64,000 bases of DNA from Amphritea balenae (GTDB lineage: Bacteria > Pseudomonadota > Gammaproteobacteria > Pseudomonadales > Balneatricaceae). The notes beneath the pieces are model-generated. The model had not been told where the DNA came from, did not search any database, and saw only the letters and a program-made list of their open reading frames with translations. The DNA lies in contig NZ_RQXV01000004.1 in the NCBI RefSeq assembly GCF_003858655.1, forward strand, positions 248,001 to 312,000, written 5' to 3'. Below are positions 52,993-62,617 of the stretch, one piece after another. The position numbers were made by a program, and so were the translations under genes. The stretch's first letter is position 1, and the number at the start of each line of letters is the position of its first letter.

Positions 52993-54096
52993 TTGATCAT
53001 CTTTCGTTATCTGGCAAAAGAGGTGCTGATCACTATGGTCGCGGTTTCCGCCGTACTGTTGTTGATTATCATGAGTGGCCGTTTCATCAGCTATCTGGCC
53101 ATCGCTGCAGCGGGTGAGTTACCGATGCAGGCTGTGTATTACTACCTGCTGTTTCGGTTGCCAAGTTTTCTTGAGCTGATTTTACCATTAGGACTTTTTC
53201 TGGGGATATTGCTGGCCTACGGACGCTTATATCTGGAAAGTGAAATGGTCGTGCTGAAAGCAACCGGTATGAGTCAGCGTCGCCTGACTATGTATACCTT
53301 AGGGCCTGCCGTCTTTACTGCATTGATCGTTGCCTCCATGACACTGTTTTTGTCGCCCTATGGGGCATTGAAAACGGAGATTATGCTGCAGACCGAAAAG
53401 AATCGGGGCGAGTTTGATCTGATTTCTGAGGGGCGCTTTCAAAGCGGAGCAAAAGGCGAACGGGTAACCTATGTTGAGCAAGTCAACGGTGATGGTTCTG
53501 GAATGAAAGGGGTGTTTATCACCGAGCCGAATAGCAAGGGTGATGAGGGGCAACTGGTGATGGTGGTAGCCGAACAGGGCCGCCAGTATACCAACCCGGA
53601 AACAGGCGTTCGTTATCTGGTGTTGGATAACGGCTATCGCTATGAAGGTAATCCGGGGCAGGCTAACTATCGGGAAGTCTCGTTCCAGGAGTATGGTATC
53701 CGTTTGCCTGAACCCAAGAGAGCGGTTGAAATAAGTCAGCTTGATACTTTACCAACCAGTGGCTTGATGGCCGGCGGTAAAGCGGAGCAGGCACAGTTAC
53801 ACTGGCGGCTGTCACTGCCGCTGATGACGCTGATTATGGCATTAATAGCGGTACCTCTGAGTAAAACCAATCCACGTCAGGGGCGTTATGCCAAGTTAAT
53901 TCCGGCCATTCTTTTGTATATGTCATATCTGGTGTTGCTCACCCACGCCCGGGAATATATGGAAGATGATGAGGGCGAGGCTACCTATATCTGGTTGATC
54001 CATTTGGTTTATTTTGTACTGGCGATGAGTCTGTTGTTTATGAAGCGATTCTGGCGTCGACAGCGCCCCCGGGTGGCGGTGACTGCTGATGCGTAA
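52993..54096 (+). CDS. lptF: LPS export permease LptF
   Basis: About 367 aa. Half of the LptB2FG ABC transporter that extracts LPS from the inner membrane. N-terminal IIFRYLAKEVL, three N-terminal TM, a periplasmic jellyroll (about 130-260) and three C-terminal TM, with ALIAVPLSKTNPRQGRYAK near the end. Start codon is TTG at 52993, matching the MIIIRYL beginning of other LptF; another TTG at 52984 is in frame, and AGGA lies at 52980-52983. It overlaps lptG by 8 bases. Confidence 0.93.
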   Translation: MIIFRYLAKEVLITMVAVSAVLLLIIMSGRFISYLAIAAAGELPMQAVYYYLLFRLPSFLELILPLGLFLGILLAYGRLYLESEMVVLKATGMSQRRLTMYTLGPAVFTALIVASMTLFLSPYGALKTEIMLQTEKNRGEFDLISEGRFQSGAKGERVTYVEQVNGDGSGMKGVFITEPNSKGDEGQLVMVVAEQGRQYTNPETGVRYLVLDNGYRYEGNPGQANYREVSFQEYGIRLPEPKRAVEISQLDTLPTSGLMAGGKAEQAQLHWRLSLPLMTLIMALIAVPLSKTNPRQGRYAKLIPAILLYMSYLVLLTHAREYMEDDEGEATYIWLIHLVYFVLAMSLLFMKRFWRRQRPRVAVTADA

Positions 54097-55147
54097 GTTA
54101 CAGTTTTATGTAGGCAAACAGGTCTTTCTTGCCATCCTGTTGATCATTTTGATCGTCGTGGGGCTGGATACTTTATTCATCATTATTGATGAAGCGGATA
54201 ACCTGACCGATAAATATACTGCGCCGGTAATGTTGGCTTATGCCTTATTGAATACCCCTTCAGCTTTTTATGAGTATCTGCCGCTGTCCTGTCTGGTTGG
54301 CTGTATGGTGGGGCTGGGAGCGATGGCTTCTGGCAGTGAGCTGACCGTGATGCGGGCTGCGGGTATTTCATTATCCCGGTTGGTGATGATGATTCTGAAA
54401 CCGGTGATATTACTGGCATTGCTGGCAATTCCCGTCGGTGAATATGTGGCGCCTTATTGTGGAATTCTGGCAGAAAGTATTCGCGCCGAGCATGATCGCC
54501 ATAGTGCTATTTCTGCACGTGTCGGGGTGTGGCATAAAGAGGATGACGAATATATTCATATCAAGGTTGTCAGACCTGATGGCGATATTCAGGGGATAAC
54601 CCGGTTTAAGCTGGCTGAAGATAAATCCTTAGAGTTCAGTAGTTATGCTGAATCCGGCTTTTATGATGATAGCGGCTGGTTATTGAAAAATGTGTCGGAA
54701 ACACGTTTTAGCGATAATCGTACTGAAGTGACGGAGTATCCTCTGCAGCCCTGGAGTGTGGCCTTAACACCACAGCGATTGAAAGTGTTGCTGATTAAGC
54801 CTAAAGATATGTCGATCTCTGAACTCTACAACTATAGCCAGTACCTGGCAGATCAGGAGTTAGAAAATGATCGCTTTATGCAGAATTTCTGGCGCAAGAT
54901 GCTTCAGCCGTTGGGCATTATCGGTCTGGTGCTGATCGGGGTTTCCTTTATGTTCGGTTCGATGCGTAGTGTCTCTACCGGTCAGCGGATCGTGACTGGT
55001 GTAGTCGTAGGGATGGTGTTTAAGATTGTTCAGGATATCCTGGGGCCGCTCAGTTCGCTTTATAGCATAGACCCGGTCTGGTCAGCACTCGGACCTGCCG
55101 TTGTGTGCGTTATGCTTGGCGGGGTGTTACTTAAAAGGGCCGGATAA
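54089..55147 (+). CDS. lptG: LPS export permease LptG
   Basis: 352 aa. Same architecture as LptF: three TM, periplasmic jellyroll (about 130-255), three TM. Blocks include YVGKQVFLAILLI, LPLSCLVGCMVGLGAMA, SELTVMRAAGIS and KMLQPLGIIGLVLIG. It works with LptF and cytosolic LptB (not in window). The pair lies divergent to pepA, as in E. coli. Confidence 0.94.
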   Translation: MRKLQFYVGKQVFLAILLIILIVVGLDTLFIIIDEADNLTDKYTAPVMLAYALLNTPSAFYEYLPLSCLVGCMVGLGAMASGSELTVMRAAGISLSRLVMMILKPVILLALLAIPVGEYVAPYCGILAESIRAEHDRHSAISARVGVWHKEDDEYIHIKVVRPDGDIQGITRFKLAEDKSLEFSSYAESGFYDDSGWLLKNVSETRFSDNRTEVTEYPLQPWSVALTPQRLKVLLIKPKDMSISELYNYSQYLADQELENDRFMQNFWRKMLQPLGIIGLVLIGVSFMFGSMRSVSTGQRIVTGVVVGMVFKIVQDILGPLSSLYSIDPVWSALGPAVVCVMLGGVLLKRAG

Positions 55148-55236
55148 GGCTGACTTGGTGGGAGTCGCCAGAACGTCGCCGAAAAAGTTTAGTTAGCTGC
55201 CGACAAGAAAAAACAGACCCGCAGTGCGGGTATAAA

Positions 55237-55263
55237 AAAACCGCCAATTGGCGGTTTTTTTTT
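55237..55263. terminator. Terminator after lptFG
   Basis: A perfect palindrome AAAACCGCCAATTGGCGGTT with T-run tail at 55237-55263. A second small hairpin ACCCGC/GCGGGT is at 55217-55231. Confidence 0.85.
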
Positions 55264-55335
55264 GATCTGTGTTTTCTGGCAAGTATGGTTTGCGATGTGT
55301 CTGGCTACTTGCTGTATTCTTGTGCGCTAATTCAG

Positions 55336-55782
55336 TTACTTTTTTGGCTTGGGCAAAAGAACGATCTGGGTTTCAGAAAAAGCATCGTGCCAGGTATTTT
55401 TTTCGGGAGAGAACAGCATCCAGAAGAAGCCCAGACCGAAACAACCGAATGAGAGGATCGCGGTCATAAAGCGGATCAGTGCCTGGCGGGGGCTGATATG
55501 GCAACCCTCGGCTGTCTGAATTCTTAAACGCCATACCTGCATGCCCAGCGTTTGCCCCAGGCGAACCCAGAAATAGGCAAAGAATGCGAATGTTATCAGG
55601 AACAACGCTGTCTGAAACAGGGCGCCACTTACCGCTTCACCATCGTTCAGGGCGACAGCAGCGAAGCCGGTACACATCCAGATGGCTACCACCAGAAAAC
55701 CATCATAGATCATTGCGGTAAAGCGACGTAACAGGGTTGCCTGTTGAATTTCGCCATCAAGTTCTGGAAAAGGTCTGCTCAT
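55336..55782 (-). CDS. RDD family membrane protein
   Basis: 148 aa with three to four TM segments. The RDD pattern appears as LLRRFTAMIYDGFLVVAIW and FWVRLGQTLGMQVWRLRI. Function of most RDD proteins is unclear; some take part in ion exchange. It follows an unrelated membrane protein gene on the same strand. Confidence 0.85.
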   Translation of the reverse strand: MSRPFPELDGEIQQATLLRRFTAMIYDGFLVVAIWMCTGFAAVALNDGEAVSGALFQTALFLITFAFFAYFWVRLGQTLGMQVWRLRIQTAEGCHISPRQALIRFMTAILSFGCFGLGFFWMLFSPEKNTWHDAFSETQIVLLPKPKK

Positions 55783-55818
55783 CTGTGTTTCGTCTTAATT
55801 GATCAATAAAAATAATTG

Positions 55819-57057
55819 TTAGCACTGGCCTGCGGCTGATTTTTCATTTGGTAGCCGGAACAGAGGGCGGATACGAGTGCCCAGAACAGTTCCGGCAAAC
55901 GCAGCGATAAGCCACAACCAGCCATGTAAACTGCCGGAGACTATACCACCAAAATAGGCGCCAATGTTACAGCCGAACGAGATGGTTGCTCCATAACCCA
56001 GCATAACGCCGCCCAGTGCAGCTGCCAGCCAGTGTAAAAGGGGCATTTTCCATTGCCAGCTAAACTTACCTGCCAGGGCTGCGGCAAGAAAAGCCCCTAG
56101 TATAATGCCAATATTCATGACTGAGACGGCATCATTTAATAGCGGTTCGCTCAGCGCTGTTTCCCGGCCCGGTTGTAACCAGTATGCCCAAAAATCCAGA
56201 TCGAATTCTAATCCCAGACTGAAACTTTGTTCTAACCAAAGATAAGCTTTAGCGCCCCACAGTGGATAAGCAACCGCGACAGACCAGGGTCTGCCTGTTT
56301 CTGCCAGGACAATGAAATTCAGGCCGGCCAGCGCAATGCCACCCCATATATAGGGCCATGGCCCCTGTAATAAACGGGACAATGAAAAAGGCTGAACCAG
56401 GTCTTTTTCAACACTGCCATGGCGGCGTTTTTCTAACCACAGCGATAGCCCGGCAATAGCGGCGAAGCATGCCAGATTAATGACTATCGCCAGGCTGCTG
56501 CCCAGTGTCTCGATCATAGCGACAGGGGCCAGTTGGGGCAGGGTCGTCCACCATTCATAATCGGCTGTTGCCCAAAGCCCGCCAGCCATAAAGCCGATCA
56601 TGCTGGGTATTGCTCTTAGTTGACCGCCACCGACATGATAAAGGTTACCTGAGGCGCAGCCATTGCCCAGTTGCATGCCGATACCGAAGATAAAAGCACC
56701 GAACACGACTGACCATCCCAGTGGGCGGGTGTAGCCGGCGATATCATTGCCCATCAGTGTGCCGGAGGCTAAGGCCGGGAAAAACAGGCAGACAGCAACA
56801 GACAGCATAATCATCTGTGCCCGGATACCCCTGCCTCTGCGGTTGGTGATCAGGCTGCGCCAGGCGGTTGTAAAGCCGAAGGATGCATGGAACAGGCTGA
56901 GCCCTAATAAAGCGCCGATGATGAGCAGCAGGGCCTGATGTGAACCGCTCTCCTGAATCAGGTACAGGGCTCCGGTCAGCAGTAAAAGCAACGCCAGTGA
57001 TATGTTGCGAAGTCGGTTAAAGCGGGCTGTGAGGGGGAGCGTTTCGGTATGATTCAT
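55819..57057 (-). CDS. YeeE/YedE family (thiosulfate/sulfur transport) protein
   Basis: 412 aa polytopic membrane protein. The conserved Cys-containing loops of the YeeE/TsuA group are present: LGNGCASGNLYHVGGG and TISFGCNIGAYFGGI, separated by several TM helices. Family members import thiosulfate or sulfur donors. No TusA-like gene is adjacent; the RDD gene lies downstream. Confidence 0.85.
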   Translation of the reverse strand: MNHTETLPLTARFNRLRNISLALLLLLTGALYLIQESGSHQALLLIIGALLGLSLFHASFGFTTAWRSLITNRRGRGIRAQMIMLSVAVCLFFPALASGTLMGNDIAGYTRPLGWSVVFGAFIFGIGMQLGNGCASGNLYHVGGGQLRAIPSMIGFMAGGLWATADYEWWTTLPQLAPVAMIETLGSSLAIVINLACFAAIAGLSLWLEKRRHGSVEKDLVQPFSLSRLLQGPWPYIWGGIALAGLNFIVLAETGRPWSVAVAYPLWGAKAYLWLEQSFSLGLEFDLDFWAYWLQPGRETALSEPLLNDAVSVMNIGIILGAFLAAALAGKFSWQWKMPLLHWLAAALGGVMLGYGATISFGCNIGAYFGGIVSGSLHGWLWLIAAFAGTVLGTRIRPLFRLPNEKSAAGQC

Positions 57058-57135
57058 CGTGGAGAAAGGTATGCAGCTGGTTAAAAGTTGGCCACTATAA
57101 CACTGTTGATTTGGAATGGCTGTTATCTAAAAGCA

Positions 57136-57163
57136 TAAAAAAACCGGACCAGGGCCCGGTTTT
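57136..57163 (-). terminator. Terminator after the Sel1 gene
   Basis: AAAACCGG at 57140-57147 pairs with CCGGTTTT at 57156-57163; the A-run on the left supplies the minus-strand U-tract. Confidence 0.75.
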
Positions 57164-57210
57164 CTCAGTCAGGCCGTTCATTGTATAAACGACCTCTGTA
57201 TTTAGCAGAC

Positions 57211-58017
57211 TTATTTAAACGGAACGACGTACAGCTCTTTATACTCAGCGGCAAGGCTCTTTGCCTGTTCCAGTTCGCTGTCAGATAGCTTCATGACGAT
57301 ACGGGACTGAATAGCGCTAGCGGTAGGGTTACCCAGCTCCAGTGCATTCTGTAACCAGGCGTAGGCAGTGATATTGGTGTGCTGACCGGCATCGGATCCG
57401 TGTTCGTTTGAGTACAGTGCACCCAGGAAGAACATTGCATCCATATGGCCCTGTTCAGCGGCCTTACGGTACCATTTTTCTGCCTGATTGAAGTCCTGAG
57501 TCACGCCGGTGCCAAAGTTGTAAGCACGGCCAATGTTGTGCTGTGCTACAACCAGTCCCTGATCGGCGGCTTTACGGTACCAGCTGATTGCCTGAGCAGC
57601 ATCACGGCTGACGCCGTAGCCAAACTCATACATTTCTGCAAGACGGTTTTGAGCAATCGCTTCACCGGACTGTGCTGCGGGTTCAACGGTTTTAAGCTCT
57701 ACTTTGTATTCCTGATCTTTCAGTGCACGACGGCTGTTAATACAACCCAGGTGGCCCTGATCTGCGCAACGGGTATACAAGGTCAGCGCTTTATTCTGAT
57801 CGACATCTACGCCCCAGCCAAACTCATACATCTGACCGACCATATTCATGGCATCAAGGTCGTTTTCACCGATCAGCGGTTCCAGCTCAGACATAGCGCT
57901 CTTGTAGTCCTGGGCTTCAAAGGCAGTCATACCTTTCGCCAGACTGGCAGCAGAGACAGAGGCTGTGTTCAGAGTTAGTAGCAGGCCAGTGGCGGCCAGT
58001 AGTAGTTTCTTACTCAT
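57211..58017 (-). CDS. Sel1 repeat protein (secreted)
   Basis: 268 aa from ATG 58017, which gives a clean signal peptide (MSKKLLLAATGLLLT ... SVSAAS); the upstream ATG at 58083 would bury it. At least three to four Sel1-like repeats follow (for example LAEMYEFGYGVSRD, IGRAYNFGTGVTQD and MVGQMYEFGWGVDVD), each ending in WYRKAADQG-type helices. A scaffold for protein-protein contacts in the periplasm; partner unknown. Confidence 0.88.
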   Translation of the reverse strand: MSKKLLLAATGLLLTLNTASVSAASLAKGMTAFEAQDYKSAMSELEPLIGENDLDAMNMVGQMYEFGWGVDVDQNKALTLYTRCADQGHLGCINSRRALKDQEYKVELKTVEPAAQSGEAIAQNRLAEMYEFGYGVSRDAAQAISWYRKAADQGLVVAQHNIGRAYNFGTGVTQDFNQAEKWYRKAAEQGHMDAMFFLGALYSNEHGSDAGQHTNITAYAWLQNALELGNPTASAIQSRIVMKLSDSELEQAKSLAAEYKELYVVPFK

Positions 58018-58239
58018 CGAGATGCGCCCGTATGGTTTAAGATTAAAAAATTGCGGCCTATTATAGCGGCTGGCTTCCTGCACATAAAAGAGACAGTTTG
58101 GATCTTTTTCAGGTGCACTGTCTGGAATTTCAATGTGAAATTTAATTAGGAAGTTCTAATATTGCGACGCATTCTACTCCTTTCCCCGTGAAAAAACAGG
58201 GTGGCATCTTGTCGCATATCAAGAAAATACTGAGGTGGT

Positions 58240-58623
58240 TTATTTTGAACTCAGCAATTCGATCATGTAACCATCGGGATCGCGCACAAATGCGAGGATG
58301 GTAGAACCATGATTCATGGGGCCTGCGTCCCTTACAACCTGGCCGCCTAAAGCTTTAATCTTGTCGCAGGCGCTGTATACATCTTCCACTTCAATCGCAA
58401 TATGGCCGTATGCGTTACCCATATCATAACTATCTGTTTCCCAGTTGTGAGTGAGCTCCAGAACAGTGTTATCCGATTCAGGGCCGTAGCCGAGGAATGC
58501 CAGGGTAAATTTGCCGTCAGGAAAATCTTTGCGGCGTAAAAGCTTCATATCCAGGATTTCTGTGTAGAAAGAGATCGATTTTTGCAGGTCAGTTACCCGC
58601 AGCATGGTGTGTAATAGTCGCAT
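58240..58623 (-). CDS. gloA: Lactoylglutathione lyase (glyoxalase I)
   Basis: 127 aa, with the E. coli GloA metal ligands at identical positions: H5, E56, H74 and E122. It isomerises the glutathione hemithioacetal of methylglyoxal. Other blocks: ISFYTEILDMKLLRRKD, YGHIAIEVEDV, and FVRDPDGYMIELL. Confidence 0.96.
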   Translation of the reverse strand: MRLLHTMLRVTDLQKSISFYTEILDMKLLRRKDFPDGKFTLAFLGYGPESDNTVLELTHNWETDSYDMGNAYGHIAIEVEDVYSACDKIKALGGQVVRDAGPMNHGSTILAFVRDPDGYMIELLSSK

Positions 58624-58748
58624 GATTAAGGATTCCGGTTTGTGGCCTGATAGCTATTCATCGTAAACTATCACCTTTACTGATCAAATTAATAGTTTCG
58701 GTGTGCTACAAGTGATGGCCGAACTATCTGGCTCGAAAGGATGTGCTT

Positions 58749-59078
58749 ATGTTTCAGGATATGTCGAAAGCCCTAAATTCATCGATGGGACCTTTTAAAG
58801 AGTTGGTTAATATTCAAACCCGTATGCTGGAAGAGCTGACGCGCCAGCAGATGGCGTGTACTAAAGCCTGTATCGATGCAACCGTTGAACAGACCCGTCA
58901 GATGCAGGGCTGTAGCTCTCCTGATGAGCTGGTTCAATTGCAGCAGGATTACGCAAAACAGTTGGAAGATACGCTTAAAGAAGCCAATGACAACAACATG
59001 AAAGCCCTGTCTGATGCACGTGAATCGGTAGAGCGGCTGGCTAATGATGCGTTTGATGCGTTTGCACCAAAATCTTAA
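58749..59078 (+). CDS. Phasin family protein
   Basis: 109 aa, all helical and Gln-rich, with a GPFKELVNIQTRMLEELTRQ region and an acidic C-terminal helix (VERLANDAFDAFAP). Matches small phasins that coat polyhydroxyalkanoate granules. AAGGA at 58737-58741 supports ATG 58749. No PHA synthase gene is in the window. Confidence 0.78.
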   Translation: MFQDMSKALNSSMGPFKELVNIQTRMLEELTRQQMACTKACIDATVEQTRQMQGCSSPDELVQLQQDYAKQLEDTLKEANDNNMKALSDARESVERLANDAFDAFAPKS

Positions 59079-59111
59079 TTTATAGGCCTGTATCCAGGAA
59101 GAAGAGAGTGT

Positions 59112-59630
59112 ATGAGTAAGGAAATAGGCCTGTTTTACGGATCCACCACGGGTAATACAGAAGCTTGTGCCGAGATGATTGCCGAGCAGATCAGTCTTGA
59201 TCGGGTGAGATTGCATGATCTTGCTGCTGATGGTGTGGATCAGTTGGGTGATTATCAGTATTTGGTTGTGGGTATGCCTACCTGGGACTACGGTGAGCTG
59301 CAGGAAGACTGGTCAGATGTCTGGTCTGAACTGGATGATATTGATCTTACCGGTAAGCAGTGTGCGCTATTTGGTCTGGGTGATCAGATTGGTTACGGTG
59401 AATGGTTTCTCGATGCGATGGGCGCTTTGCACGATAAGCTAGTGAGCCGTGGCGCATCTATGGTGGGTTATTGGCCGATTGAAGGCTATAGCTTTGATGA
59501 ATCAAAAGCGCTGACGGAAGATCAGGCCAGCTTTGTTGGTCTGGCGCTGGATGAAGATAGTCAGGCAGATAAGTCACCTGAGCGTATTGAAACCTGGGTG
59601 CTACAGATTTTATCTGAATTTGATATTTAA
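59112..59630 (+). CDS. Flavodoxin
   Basis: 172 aa long-chain flavodoxin. FMN phosphate loop FYGSTTGNTEACAEMI, isoalloxazine loops MPTWDYGELQEDW and FGLGDQIGYGEWFLDAMG are intact. Low-potential electron carrier replacing ferredoxin. It follows the phasin gene by 33 bases; the fldA/fldB distinction cannot be made by eye. Confidence 0.93.
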   Translation: MSKEIGLFYGSTTGNTEACAEMIAEQISLDRVRLHDLAADGVDQLGDYQYLVVGMPTWDYGELQEDWSDVWSELDDIDLTGKQCALFGLGDQIGYGEWFLDAMGALHDKLVSRGASMVGYWPIEGYSFDESKALTEDQASFVGLALDEDSQADKSPERIETWVLQILSEFDI

Positions 59631-59646
59631 GACGCGGTATTTATTT

Positions 59647-61110
59647 TCATACACCGTTAAGCCACAGATGGACTGCAATACTCATAATGTATCCCAGTCC
59701 TATCGCCCAGCTCCACTTCAAATGGTTGAGGAAGGTATAAACCCCCTGGGCTTGTCCCATTAGCGCAATACCTGCTGCAGACCCGATTGAGAGTAAAGAT
59801 CCCCCGACCCCTGCTGTCAGAGTGACTAGTAGCCACTGGCTATCCGACATCTCAGGTTGCATGGTTAACACGGCGAACATCACCGGAATATTATCCACAA
59901 GGGCGGATAGCACCCCGATAAGACTGTTGGCCAGCGTAGGCCCCAGGTTGCTGTATACAAGGTCTGAGAGTAATGCCAGATAGCCGAGGGTAGATAGCCC
60001 GCCGACGGACAATACCACGCCATAGAAAAACATCAGGGTGTCCCAGGATGAGCGTTCGACAACCTTGAAAATATCAAAGCGACGAATAACGTCGGTATGA
60101 TCGCCTTTCATCTTGCTGATATCGGCTATGTTTTCAGAGTGGAGGTTGTGGATATGCCCGGTATCCCGCATATGGGCTTCATGTCGGCTGAGGTAATAAC
60201 CGTAGAGTTTTAAGATGCCAAGTCCGGTCATCATGCCCAGCACCGGTGGCAGGTGTAGTAAGCTGTGGCTGCTGACTGCGAGCATAATAGTACATAAAAA
60301 AAGTACCATAATGGCGATGGCGCCGGGCTTCATTCGACGTTTAGAGGTGCGGCGGTCCACCATAGGTTGAACCCGTTCAATGGCGAAGGACATAATCACC
60401 GCAGGCACAAGCCAGTTGACCAGAGAGGGAAGAAAGAGTGCGAAAAAGCCACCAAAACTAACCATCCCTTTCTGCCAGACCATCAGGGTGGTGATATCGC
60501 CAAAGGGGCTGAATGCGCCACCGGCGTTGGCGGCAACTACTACATTGATACAACCTACCGCGACAAATTTAATATTATGCTGTCCCACTGCCATCACAAC
60601 GGCGCCCATGAGCAAAGCCGTCGACAGATTGTCGGCAATAGGTGAAAGTATGAATGCCAGTACCCCGGTGACCCAGTAAATCTGTACTAATGTCATCTGC
60701 CTGGTGATCAGCCAGGCACGCAGTGATGCAAAGACTAAACGTTCCTCCATCGCAGTGATAAAAGTCATGGCTGCCAACAGGAAAAAGAACAGCTCGGCAT
60801 ATTCCAGTAAGTTATGACGAAACGCCGTTGCGGCGGTTTCAGTATCTCCGCGTAACATGAATGCCAGCCCCACCAATAGCCATATCAGGCCGGCAGCGAC
60901 AACAACGGGTTTTGATTTACGCAGATGAAAAAATTCTTCACCCAGCACGAAAAGATAGCTAATCAGGAAAATAGCGACACAGCTAATGCCAATGAAGGTG
61001 CCGGTAAAGGAATTGTCTGACAGATCGGCCGCCAGAAGTGGCTCTGGTAGTAATGATAATAGGGTGATGCACAGGATCGTCAGGCGATACATTTTCAGTG
61101 AGCTATCCAT
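59647..61110 (-). CDS. nhaD: Sodium/proton antiporter NhaD
   Basis: 487 aa with an N-terminal signal-like helix and about 12 TM helices of the ion-transporter superfamily. Marked blocks: FVLGEEFFHLRKSKPVV, LSPIADNLSTALLMGAVV, NAGGAFSPFGDITTLMVW and GVLSALVDNIPVMFAV, the two discontinuous-helix regions with acidic and Asn residues. Fits a marine, salt-adapted host. Convergent with flavodoxin. Confidence 0.92.
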   Translation of the reverse strand: MDSSLKMYRLTILCITLLSLLPEPLLAADLSDNSFTGTFIGISCVAIFLISYLFVLGEEFFHLRKSKPVVVAAGLIWLLVGLAFMLRGDTETAATAFRHNLLEYAELFFFLLAAMTFITAMEERLVFASLRAWLITRQMTLVQIYWVTGVLAFILSPIADNLSTALLMGAVVMAVGQHNIKFVAVGCINVVVAANAGGAFSPFGDITTLMVWQKGMVSFGGFFALFLPSLVNWLVPAVIMSFAIERVQPMVDRRTSKRRMKPGAIAIMVLFLCTIMLAVSSHSLLHLPPVLGMMTGLGILKLYGYYLSRHEAHMRDTGHIHNLHSENIADISKMKGDHTDVIRRFDIFKVVERSSWDTLMFFYGVVLSVGGLSTLGYLALLSDLVYSNLGPTLANSLIGVLSALVDNIPVMFAVLTMQPEMSDSQWLLVTLTAGVGGSLLSIGSAAGIALMGQAQGVYTFLNHLKWSWAIGLGYIMSIAVHLWLNGV

Positions 61111-61267
61111 AGTTCAGGCCGTCAGCCCGTATTCTTGCGGGAAAAGGTGGTTAAAGTCGAGTTTTTTCGTCTATTGCAGATACACAGCGGCGGGCTAATC
61201 AGGTAAAATGTGCTGCTTTTTTAATCGCCAGTCTTCACAGATCTATACAGAGAGTTAAGCGTTTACG

Positions 61268-62362
61268 ATGGAAATTAATCCGATCACCAGCAGCTTGAAA
61301 GATATTGCTACGCGTACAGAAACACTGCGTAACTATCTTGAATACCCGGAGAAACAGGAACGCCTGGAAGAGGTGACCCGCGAGCTGGAAGATCCGGCGG
61401 TATGGAATGAGCCGGAAAGGGCTCAGGCGCTGGGTAAAGAACGTTCTGCTCTGGAAGGCGTGGTGAAAACTATCGATGATCTGGTCGCTGGTGTGGCTGA
61501 TGCCCGCGATTTGCTGGATATGGCGGTAGAAGAGGATGATGAAGATACCGTTGAAGAAGTGCGGGCCGAAGTAGAAGGGCTGGAAGGCCTGCTTAATCAA
61601 CTGGAATTCCGTCGCATGTTCTCCGGTGAAGCCGATGGCAATAATGCATTTTTGGATATTCAGTCGGGTTCCGGTGGTACGGAAGCTCAGGACTGGGCCG
61701 AAATGATGCTGCGTATGTATCTACGCTGGGGCGAAGATAAAGGTTTTAAAACCGAGCTGCTGGAATGTTCTGCCGGTGATGTTGCTGGTATTAAGTCAGC
61801 GACTATCAGCTTTCAGGGTGAGTACGCCTTTGGCTGGTTGCGTACAGAGACCGGTGTTCACCGTCTGGTACGTAAATCACCGTTTGACTCCGGCGGTCGC
61901 CGCCATACATCGTTCTCCTCTGTATTTGTATCGCCTGAGATCGATGACAATGTTGAGATTGAAATTAACCCGGCTGATCTGCGGGTCGATGTATACCGTG
62001 CTTCCGGTGCGGGTGGTCAGCACGTAAACCGGACTGAGTCCGCGGTACGTATTACCCACGGACCTTCCGGTGTTGTTGTGCAGAGCCAGAGTCAGCGCTC
62101 GCAGCACCAGAACAAAGATACCTGTATGAAGCAGCTACGGGCTAAACTGTACGAGCTGGAGATGCTGAAACGCTCCGAAGCCGCGCAGGAACAAGAAGAT
62201 AATAAGGCCGATATCGGCTGGGGTAGCCAGATCCGTTCTTACGTACTGGATGACCAGCGGATTAAAGACCTGCGTACCAATGTGCAGAGCAGTAACTGCG
62301 ATAAGGTACTGGACGGCGATTTAGATCTTTTCATTGAGGCAAGCCTTAAGGCCGGCCTTTGA
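61268..62362 (+). CDS. prfB: Peptide chain release factor 2 (no programmed frameshift)
   Basis: 364 aa in a single frame. GGQ motif in [17 protein letters not shown] anticodon-like motif in [13 protein letters not shown]. It terminates at UGA and UAA. In E. coli the first 25 codons are followed by UGA read by +1 frameshift; here the corresponding codons L24-E25 (TAT CTT GAA TAC) are continuous, and the AGGGGG stimulator is also absent. lysS lies downstream, as in E. coli. Confidence 0.97.
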   Translation: MEINPITSSLKDIATRTETLRNYLEYPEKQERLEEVTRELEDPAVWNEPERAQALGKERSALEGVVKTIDDLVAGVADARDLLDMAVEEDDEDTVEEVRAEVEGLEGLLNQLEFRRMFSGEADGNNAFLDIQSGSGGTEAQDWAEMMLRMYLRWGEDKGFKTELLECSAGDVAGIKSATISFQGEYAFGWLRTETGVHRLVRKSPFDSGGRRHTSFSSVFVSPEIDDNVEIEINPADLRVDVYRASGAGGQHVNRTESAVRITHGPSGVVVQSQSQRSQHQNKDTCMKQLRAKLYELEMLKRSEAAQEQEDNKADIGWGSQIRSYVLDDQRIKDLRTNVQSSNCDKVLDGDLDLFIEASLKAGL

Positions 62363-62393
62363 TCTACTGCTAAAGCTATTGCGCTTGTGCTGA

Positions 62394-62466
62394 CGGCGTT
62401 AAAAAGCAGCTCAACATGCTCACCTACTACAGTAGGCTCCGCTGTTTCGCTACTTTTTGCCTTGCC
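62394..62466. repeat. Dispersed GAGCCTAC/GTAGGTGAGC element, copy 2 (inverted)
   Basis: Read on the minus strand: GGCAAGGCAAAAAGTAGCG, GCGGAGCCTACTGTAGTAGG, TGAGCATGTTGAGCTGC, TTTTTAACGCCG. The order and spacing match copy 1 at 51137-51207. It lies between prfB and lysS. Confidence 0.7.
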
Positions 62467-62617
62467 AGCCCAGCGCTCATGACGCTTTATCCGCGTTTAC
62501 TTTTGAGTGACTGCGATGATTACTCGCAACGTTCAAACCAAAATGAATAACTGATTGAATCACTGCTTAGGTGATTTAAAAGAATTAAAGCTTTAACCAT
62601 TAAAGGTTCAACAGAAA

